Shown in pieces: positions 58,145-64,000 of a stretch of DNA of 64,000 bases (position 1 is the stretch's first letter; every line of letters starts with the position of its first letter). A program made the translations under genes and the position numbers. The DNA is from DB1 sp049323655 (GTDB lineage Bacteria; Desulfobacterota; Desulfobulbia; Desulfobulbales; SURF-16), in NCBI GenBank assembly GCA_049323655.1, contig JBMONO010000018.1, positions 31,111 through 95,110 of the forward strand, in the 5' to 3' direction. The notes beneath the pieces are model-generated. The model did no database searches. It was given only the letters and a program-made list of their open reading frames with translations, and was not told the origin of the DNA.

Positions 58145-58793
58145 CCTCTTCCCCGTAAAGATTCATGCCCGGATAGAGTTTATCTGCGCACTCCGGGCAG
58201 ATGCCGTGGCTGAAGGAGGCGTGGGAATGCTTCATAACATAACTCTCCACCTGCTGCCAGTAACCGGCGTCGTCCCGGATCTTTTTGCAGGAGGCGCAGA
58301 TGGGGATGATGCCGCGCAGGGTCTTGATGTCTTCCATCGCCTCCCGTAGTTCCTGAATCAGCCGTTCCTTTTCCTCTTCCCGTTTCTTGCGGGTGTCGAT
58401 TTCCTTTTTGAGCCGGAGAAAGGAGCGGATTCGGGCGATAAGTTCCACCTTGTTGAAGGGCTTGGTGATATAGTCCACCGCGCCGGCGGCAAAGGCCGCT
58501 TGCAGGCTGTCGCTCGATGTGTCGCCGGTGATGATGATCACCGGCACGTCGGCAAAGACGGGCGAGAGTTTGAGCCGGCGAGTCGCTTCGATGCCGTTGG
58601 TGCCGGGCATGTCGATATCCATGAGAATGAGATCGATCCCCACCTCGTTTTCCTTTTCGCCGCCGAGAGCGAGGAGCGTAAAGGCCGTTGCCGCCGAGGG
58701 GGTGAAGAGCAGATCGTGAAAGCCCGCCCCGGTGAGAAAGTGTTTGAGCTGGGTGATGATGTGGGGCGAGTCGTCAATTGTCAGGATGCGCAT
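58134..58793 (-). CDS. Response regulator with C-terminal zinc-ribbon-like tail
   Basis: In this 219-residue protein residues 1-125 are a receiver domain with D59 (LILMDIDMPG), the conserved Thr in IIITGD and Lys in ITKPFNK. A coiled coil follows (EEEKERLIQELREAMEDIKT), then a tail with the pattern ICASCKKIRDD...W...V...HSHASFSHGICPEC, which pairs Cys residues as in a zinc ribbon and recurs in many Desulfobacterota regulators. It has no DNA-binding domain, so it probably acts by protein contact. It ends the binding protein-kinase-regulator operon, 17 bases after the kinase stop. Confidence 0.9.
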   Translation of the reverse strand: MRILTIDDSPHIITQLKHFLTGAGFHDLLFTPSAATAFTLLALGGEKENEVGIDLILMDIDMPGTNGIEATRRLKLSPVFADVPVIIITGDTSSDSLQAAFAAGAVDYITKPFNKVELIARIRSFLRLKKEIDTRKKREEEKERLIQELREAMEDIKTLRGIIPICASCKKIRDDAGYWQQVESYVMKHSHASFSHGICPECADKLYPGMNLYGEEEKK

Positions 58794-58810
58794 GAAGGTC
58801 TGCCTCCGGC

Positions 58811-61800
58811 TCAGGGAATGGTGATGGTGGTGATGTGGTGGCTAAGCTGCCCGAGTATCCGGCGGGCCTCGTCGCGGTTGTGTTCCCGCGCCGCTGTTTC
58901 GATCCTGCGGGCCAGCTCCGACACCTGCGGCAGTCCGTATCCGCCGCCGGCGCCCTTGATGGCATGGCTGCGAGAGCGGATCGTCTCCCAGTCGCTTTCC
59001 GTCAGTGCCTTTTCCATAACCGCAATATCGTGGTCGACGTCAGCGAGAAAAGCGGGAATGAAAGCGACGAAATCGGGATCAACGGCGGCGGCTGTTTTAC
59101 CGGTGGCCTGAGGCGTTTCCGGCGGATCGGGCGCAGCAGCCTCGGCGGACAGCGGCATGGTCTCCGCCAGAAAAGGGGCGATTGCGGCAAAGAGGCGCGC
59201 CTTCTTGATCGGTTTGGCCAGATGGTGGTTGCAGCCCGCTTCCCGGCAGCGTTTGATGTCCTCCTGCAGGGCATAGGCGGTAAGCGCGATGATCGGCACC
59301 GGCGGCTGCCCCGTTTCCTCCTCGTGGCGGCGGATCTGGCGGGTGGCGGTAAAGCCGTCCATTACCGGCATCTGAATGTCCATCAGGACCAGATCGTAGT
59401 GACCGGTCTTGAAGAGGGCTACGGCAATGGCGCCGTTTTCGGCCACATCGAGGATGATCGGCGTCTCCTTGAAATAGCGCTCGATGATAAGGCGGTTGTG
59501 GCGGTAATCCTCGGCCAGCAGCACCCGGGCCGGCCGCAAAGCAACCGGCAGACCGCCTGCCGGAGGAATGACCGGCAGCGGGGTGTCGATCGGCATGATC
59601 GTATCGCGTCGGGCGGTAAGGGCGGCGTGCAGCTCGCGTTGTCTCACCGGCTTGACCAGGCAGGCGTGAATGCCGGTCCGCTGGTAGCGCTCCGGGTTGA
59701 GGCGGCGTTCGTCCGAGGTCAGCATCATGACGGTCAGCCGCGCGGTTCCCGGCATTGTCATGATCTGTTGCGCCACCTGGAAGCCGTCCATCCCGGGCAT
59801 CCGACAGTCGAGCAGAAGCAGGTCAAAGGGGGCGCTGGCGGCCGCCGCTTCAGCAAGACGCTGTACTCCCCGCGGGCCGTCCTCCGCTTCCTCCACCACC
59901 ATTCCCCAGCCCTCCAGGATCTTGCGAAGGATCAGGCGATTGGTGGCATTGTCGTCGATGATCAGGGCATGCAGACCTGTCAGCCGGATCGGCTCCGGCT
60001 CGGTTGAGACGGGTTCGGCAACAGTTTGCAAAGGGATGCAAAAGGAGAAGGTGCTGCCACGGCCCTCCGCACTTTCCAGATGGATGTCGCCGCCCATGAG
60101 ATTGATGAGCTCGCGAGAAATGGTCAGGCCGAGTCCGGTGCCGCCGAAACGGCGGGTGGTGGAGGAATCGGCCTGGGTGAAACGCTCGAAGATGAGCTGT
60201 TGTTTGTCCGGCGGGATGCCGATGCCGGTGTCGGCCACGGCAAAGAGCAGCTCCGTGGTTCCCGGTGATGAAGCGGCAGTGGCCCGACAGGTGACGGTGA
60301 TCTCGCCCTGCTGGGTGAATTTGACGGCATTGCCGACCAGGTTGATGAGCACCTGGCGCAGCCGGCCGGCATCCCCCAGCAGCCGCCGCGGCATCTCCGG
60401 CGCCAGGTCGAGATGCAGCTCCAGGCCCTTTTCGTGGACATGCAGCGCCATCAGCGAACAGATCCCTTCAAGCAGTTCCACCGGATCGAAGGGAACCGCA
60501 TCGAGTTCGATGCGACCCGCCTCCACCTTGGAAAGATCGATGATGTCGTTGATGATGGCGAGCAGCGCCTCGCCGTTGGTCTCGAAGATGCGGACATATT
60601 CCTGCTGCTCACGGGTCAGGGACGTCTCTTTGAGCAGATCGGCCATGCCGATGATGGCGTTTAATGGCGTGCGGATCTCGTGGCTCATGTTGGCGAGAAA
60701 TTCGCTTTTGGCCCGGGTCGCCGCTTCGGCCTCCTCTTTGGCCTGCAGCAGTTCCCGGGCCGCCTTTATTCGTTCGCTGATGTCGCGGACCACGCTGAGG
60801 ATGAATCTTCTGTCGCCGATGGTGATGAGCCGGGCAAAGACCTCGACATCCATCACCGTCCCATCCTTGCGGCGATGGACGGTCTCAAAGGTCGCCGACC
60901 CGCTGGTAAGGATCTGACGGATCCGTTCTTCGATGTGGTGCGCCTGCTCCTGGCTGTCGATCTGCTCCAGGGGCAGGGCCAGCATCTCCTCCTCGGTGTA
61001 GCCGCGACTGGTGTAGGAGGCGCGGTTGGCGTAGATCATCCGGCCGTCCAGAGCAAGGACAAAGACCGAGTCGATGGCGCTGTCCAGCATGAGCGAACGG
61101 AAGGCGAGGGCATCCTCAGCCCGCCGCTGGAGGACGATGTTCCACATGGTGCTCATGAACAGGGTGAGCTGGCGGACATCGTGTTCGTCGTAGGGTTCTT
61201 CCTTGTTGCCGACGCCGATCACCGCGACGATCTTCTCGCCGGCAAAGACCGGGACGGACAGATGGCGGCTCAGAGGGAAATGGCCGTCGGGCAGTCCTTT
61301 TTTGTCGGCCATTGCCGGATAGTCGTTGTGGATTACCGCCCGCCGCTCTCTGACACAATCGGCCCAGATGCCGGCGCTCTCCAGCGGATAATGCGGCGCC
61401 GGTGCGGCGGTGCAGCGTTCATGAACCGCCCGGGACCAGGAGTAGAGTTCGATGTCGCCCTTGTTTTCGTTATAGAAGTGGAGATAGCCCACCTGGCTGC
61501 GGGTGAGCCGCACCGCCTCCTCGAGGGCGTAGTCGGTCAATTCCCGTTCCGAACTGAACGGCCGCTGGGTCAGGGCGAGGAGGGCGGAGAGCCGTTCCTC
61601 CTCACGCAGCAGGCCGGCCTCGCGGTCGTGGATCCAGCCGATCAGCTCCTCGAAGGAGCCGATGACCTGGGTGATCTCGTCGTTGCCGTCCCGGCTCGCC
61701 TCCTGCAGGGGTTGGCGCATGGCGGCGGTCAGCCTGCCGGTCTCGATGAAAGAGCGGGCCGCCTCGTGCAGGGCCATGATCCGTCTGCCCAGCCGCATCT

Positions 61801-62647
61801 GCCAGGTGCCGAGCACGGCCCACAGGGCGGCGAAGAGCCCGGCGAGGGCCGCCAGGGTAAAGATGAGGGTGTGGCGGAAAACAAAGGCGCTTTCCACCTC
61901 GAGTTGCACCACCAGGGTGGGCGCGTTCACCGTGTTGCCGTTCCAGGGGATGCTGGTCTGCTCGGTGCGGCCTGTGTCGTGCGAAATGGTGCCGTCCGGG
62001 GGAATGGTCAGGGTGCGGCCGGCGGAGCCGAGCGAACTGGCGATGATCGTGTTGTTCCGGGTCAGGTGCAGGGTGACGCCGGGAAAGGCGTTTTCAAAGA
62101 GCAGCGCGTTGTCCATCGCCTTGGCGAGCACGAGGCGGCCGGTGCCTTCGTCCTGGCCGAGCCAGATCGGCACGGAGACGGTACGGTAAAGGGTGTCCGT
62201 TGCCGGATCGAAGGCCCAGTCCGGGGTTTCGTCATGAAAGAGCGTGCCGTTCCCGTCAGAAAAAAAATCACGGCAACAGTCGGCCAGCGGTTGGCCGCGG
62301 CGGTCGAGGACCAGAAAGCGGTTGTAGCGCTCCACCCAGCGACTGTGGCTCAGGAAACTGCGCAGTCGCGCCTCTCTTTCGCCAGTCTTTTCCAGGACAC
62401 GCAGGCTTTCCAGTTCACTTTTTAAATAGGAGGCCGAATCGATCCATTCCGCTTCGATCCGGGCGATCTTGTTGATGAAAAAGTGGGAGACCAGTTCCTT
62501 CGACTGGCGGGCGCGGTCCTCCATCTCCCGGAGATAGAGGACGCGGGCCAGGGTCGCGGTGAGCAGAAAGAAGAGAGCCATGACCAGGCAGAGGCGGAAC
62601 ATGGCCTGGCGGGTCATGGTTTTTTCCGGACGGGGCAGGGTGGTCAT
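58811..62647 (-). CDS. Hybrid histidine kinase with GAF, PAS, two receivers and Hpt
   Basis: The 1278 residues contain a membrane helix (about 17-37), a periplasmic sensor (to about 255), a second helix and HAMP-like linker (about 258-345), a GAF domain (about 365-510, LTRSQVGYLHFYNENKG) and PAS (about 525-640). HisKA follows with H656 (NMSHEIRTP), then HATPase_c, receiver 1 with D947, receiver 2 with D1090 and a C-terminal Hpt domain with H1228 (SHAIKGAGGGYG). All relay residues are intact. It begins four bases inside the end of the binding-protein gene (ATGA overlap), so binding protein, kinase and regulator are one translationally coupled operon. Confidence 0.94.
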   Translation of the reverse strand: MTTLPRPEKTMTRQAMFRLCLVMALFFLLTATLARVLYLREMEDRARQSKELVSHFFINKIARIEAEWIDSASYLKSELESLRVLEKTGEREARLRSFLSHSRWVERYNRFLVLDRRGQPLADCCRDFFSDGNGTLFHDETPDWAFDPATDTLYRTVSVPIWLGQDEGTGRLVLAKAMDNALLFENAFPGVTLHLTRNNTIIASSLGSAGRTLTIPPDGTISHDTGRTEQTSIPWNGNTVNAPTLVVQLEVESAFVFRHTLIFTLAALAGLFAALWAVLGTWQMRLGRRIMALHEAARSFIETGRLTAAMRQPLQEASRDGNDEITQVIGSFEELIGWIHDREAGLLREEERLSALLALTQRPFSSERELTDYALEEAVRLTRSQVGYLHFYNENKGDIELYSWSRAVHERCTAAPAPHYPLESAGIWADCVRERRAVIHNDYPAMADKKGLPDGHFPLSRHLSVPVFAGEKIVAVIGVGNKEEPYDEHDVRQLTLFMSTMWNIVLQRRAEDALAFRSLMLDSAIDSVFVLALDGRMIYANRASYTSRGYTEEEMLALPLEQIDSQEQAHHIEERIRQILTSGSATFETVHRRKDGTVMDVEVFARLITIGDRRFILSVVRDISERIKAARELLQAKEEAEAATRAKSEFLANMSHEIRTPLNAIIGMADLLKETSLTREQQEYVRIFETNGEALLAIINDIIDLSKVEAGRIELDAVPFDPVELLEGICSLMALHVHEKGLELHLDLAPEMPRRLLGDAGRLRQVLINLVGNAVKFTQQGEITVTCRATAASSPGTTELLFAVADTGIGIPPDKQQLIFERFTQADSSTTRRFGGTGLGLTISRELINLMGGDIHLESAEGRGSTFSFCIPLQTVAEPVSTEPEPIRLTGLHALIIDDNATNRLILRKILEGWGMVVEEAEDGPRGVQRLAEAAAASAPFDLLLLDCRMPGMDGFQVAQQIMTMPGTARLTVMMLTSDERRLNPERYQRTGIHACLVKPVRQRELHAALTARRDTIMPIDTPLPVIPPAGGLPVALRPARVLLAEDYRHNRLIIERYFKETPIILDVAENGAIAVALFKTGHYDLVLMDIQMPVMDGFTATRQIRRHEEETGQPPVPIIALTAYALQEDIKRCREAGCNHHLAKPIKKARLFAAIAPFLAETMPLSAEAAAPDPPETPQATGKTAAAVDPDFVAFIPAFLADVDHDIAVMEKALTESDWETIRSRSHAIKGAGGGYGLPQVSELARRIETAAREHNRDEARRILGQLSHHITTITIP

Positions 62648-63702
62648 GGTTTGCGACCGACCCAGTGATCGTTGATCAGGACTTCGATGTCAAGGGAACG
62701 GGCGGCCGGCCCGGTTGCCGTGGCCCGGAAAAAAGCCTGGGTCTCGACGAGCTGGCGACTGGAGAAGCGGCCGTCCGGGCTGTAAAGATTCGGATATCTG
62801 GCCAGGCAGGCGCGGATGACCTTCTCCGCTTCCGGGTCGTGCGGGCCGAGGCGAGCGGCCACCTCCGCCGGGGTATGTGATCCGATCCATGCCAGGGTGC
62901 GCTTCAGGATCCGTACCATGGTCGCCGCCATCTCCGGTCGCTCGGTGATGATGTCGGGCCTGGTGGCCAGGGTTGCGTACAGAAAGCCGAGACTCTCCAG
63001 TTTCGGGGTAAGATGGGGAATGGCCGGGTGGGCGAGGATGAAGACCTTGCCCTCCTGCTCCAGACGACTGGCAAAGGGTTCATCGCCCATGACGGCATCC
63101 ACCGTGCCGCTTTTGATGCTGGCTGATTGGTCCTGCCAGTTTTTGCCGATGGAGAGCAGATGGACGTCCGGCAGCGCCACCCCGGCATCGGCCAGCAGCA
63201 GTTCGAGGATCTGCTGGGTAACGGTTCTGATGGTGGCCGAGCTGGTGGTGACGCCGATGGTGCGGCCCCTGAGGTCGGCGATGGAGCGGATCTCCTCCTT
63301 CAGGTCGGCGCGGACCATGAGGGACCAGATCGGTTTGTCATTGACTGCGGCAATGGCGACGACATCAATGCCGTTCGCCTTCTGGCTCATAATGCCGGGC
63401 AGGGCGAGGATGGCGAAATCGCTGTTGCGGGTGTTGAGTTCCCGCAGCGCACCGCTGCCGCCGCCGACATGGAGAATCGTCACTTCGGCCCCTTCTGCCT
63501 TGTCCGCTTCGATCTTTTTTATCAGGTCAGCGGGCAGAAATTGCAGGTTGTGCGGGCCGGGCACGCTGACGGCAATCCGGATCGGCGATTCTGCCAGGGC
63601 CGGGGCGGCGAAGACGAGCAGGAGCTGGAGAATGAGCAGGGCCAGCCGCAGCCAGCAATGGCGGGATCGAACGGAGAGAAGGGATGGTTGTGGAGTTGCC
63701 AT
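62644..63702 (-). CDS. NMT1/SsuA-like substrate-binding protein, orphan
   Basis: This 352-residue protein has a signal peptide ending near PALA-E (residue 38). The mature protein has the NMT1/SsuA layout: HVGGGSGALRELNTRNSDFAI, a long-loop PIWSLMVRADLKEEIRSIADLRGRTIGVTTS, and SGTVDAVMGDEPFASRL. Relatives bind nitrate, sulfonates, taurine or thiamine precursors. There is no permease or ATPase gene; the stop codon overlaps the hybrid kinase start. The protein is therefore likely the ligand-binding input of that kinase (inference). A region of about 200 bases with no gene lies upstream. Confidence 0.88.
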   Translation of the reverse strand: MATPQPSLLSVRSRHCWLRLALLILQLLLVFAAPALAESPIRIAVSVPGPHNLQFLPADLIKKIEADKAEGAEVTILHVGGGSGALRELNTRNSDFAILALPGIMSQKANGIDVVAIAAVNDKPIWSLMVRADLKEEIRSIADLRGRTIGVTTSSATIRTVTQQILELLLADAGVALPDVHLLSIGKNWQDQSASIKSGTVDAVMGDEPFASRLEQEGKVFILAHPAIPHLTPKLESLGFLYATLATRPDIITERPEMAATMVRILKRTLAWIGSHTPAEVAARLGPHDPEAEKVIRACLARYPNLYSPDGRFSSRQLVETQAFFRATATGPAARSLDIEVLINDHWVGRKP

Positions 63703-63895
63703 GGATCGTCTGCCTCATTTAATGGGCGACCTTGCCGGATTCGCGCAGGAAGCTGCTCTTCTTCATTATTGTCGCAAGAGTGGGGGAAAAAGCAACGGAG
63801 AAATGGGATACGCGCAGGGCTCCGTCAAAGTCAGCGAAGGTCTTGTGAGCCGGCAATAAGCACATAGTGCTGGCTTTTTACTTTTCACAATGCTA

Positions 63896-63915
63896 TGCTG
63901 TTCTCATGAACAGCA
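63896..63915. promoter_or_regulatory. Palindrome over the start codon of the last gene
   Basis: TGCTGTTC and GAACAGCA are perfect 8-base arms around TCAT, and the ATG at 63906 lies inside. Such a site could be an operator for autoregulation or an RNA hairpin hiding the start codon. No ribosome-binding site is visible before the ATG. Confidence 0.35.
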
Positions 63916-64000
63916 CAGCCCCTAACCAATCTGCTGCCCCAGACCACCATCTCAGACTACGTCTTGCCCGACGCGAAGAGTTGCCGAGATGGCGCGAACT
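63906..64000 (+). CDS. Partial gene at the right edge, unknown
   Basis: An ATG at 63906 opens 31 codons to the window edge. The visible N-terminus starts with polar, Pro/Ala-rich residues and becomes Arg/Leu/Glu-rich (LRLRLARREELP), which is compatible with a DNA-binding or cytoplasmic protein but not diagnostic. No good ribosome-binding site precedes it, so the start is uncertain. Confidence 0.35.
   Translation, partial: MNSTAPNQSAAPDHHLRLRLARREELPRWRE

Overview
This is a high-GC chromosomal window from a strictly anaerobic bacterium, most likely a Desulfobacterota member close to the Desulfobulbales (inferred from gene content, not from a marker tree). The basis is a low-molecular-weight siroheme sulfite reductase-like protein, a CO dehydrogenase with its ferredoxin and flavoprotein partners, an aldehyde:ferredoxin oxidoreductase, an 'orange protein'-type NifX/MinD cluster found in anaerobes, and an unusual density of large sensor kinases. 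I see no phage, integrase, transposase gene, CRISPR array, rRNA or tRNA.

Layout. 1-5.8 kb holds a partial unknown gene, the sulfite reductase-like protein, a NapH-like iron-sulfur membrane protein, release factor 3 (prfC), ppnP, a cupin and an RNase HI with a hybrid-binding domain. 5.9-19.4 kb is a signalling block: a 7TM-type hybrid kinase, an aldolase/aldehyde oxidoreductase pair, a PhnD-like binding protein with its kinase, and a second kinase preceded by a broken duplicate of its own 5' end. 19.4-29.8 kb carries housekeeping and unknown genes: an EI24-type membrane protein, a MerR-like regulator with a structured leader, a methyltransferase, an EamA transporter, rlmN, a cold-shock protein, a DEAD-box helicase and an alpha/beta hydrolase. 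29.8-33.5 kb is a cooS-cooF-flavoprotein operon. 34-45 kb holds a sensor kinase, a DUF533 protein, a GYF-AIM24 protein, a dead MFS transporter, a methyltransferase, an exported Asp-rich repeat protein and an ABC-F ATPase. 45-55 kb holds a B12/radical SAM protein, penicillin-binding protein 1B, a TPR lipoprotein, a diguanylate cyclase, and a PotD-like binding protein with a GGDEF/EAL protein. 55-64 kb has the NifX/MinD/MinD/flavodoxin cluster, then a binding protein, hybrid kinase and response regulator operon.

Two patterns cut across the window. First, three orphan periplasmic substrate-binding proteins (PhnD-like, PotD-like and NMT1/SsuA-like) each sit directly upstream of a membrane signalling protein, with no ABC permease or ATPase nearby. 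This suggests that binding proteins act as ligand-sensing subunits of kinases or c-di-GMP enzymes. Second, nine copies of a roughly 130-bp imperfect palindrome rich in CACAGAG (repeat A) and five copies of a second element (repeat B, 60-105 bp) lie between genes. The two share end sequences and often sit side by side. Several copies supply the stop codon or terminal residues of the adjacent protein.

Start sites were chosen from ribosome-binding sites and family length. All functional calls come from reading motifs, without database searches.
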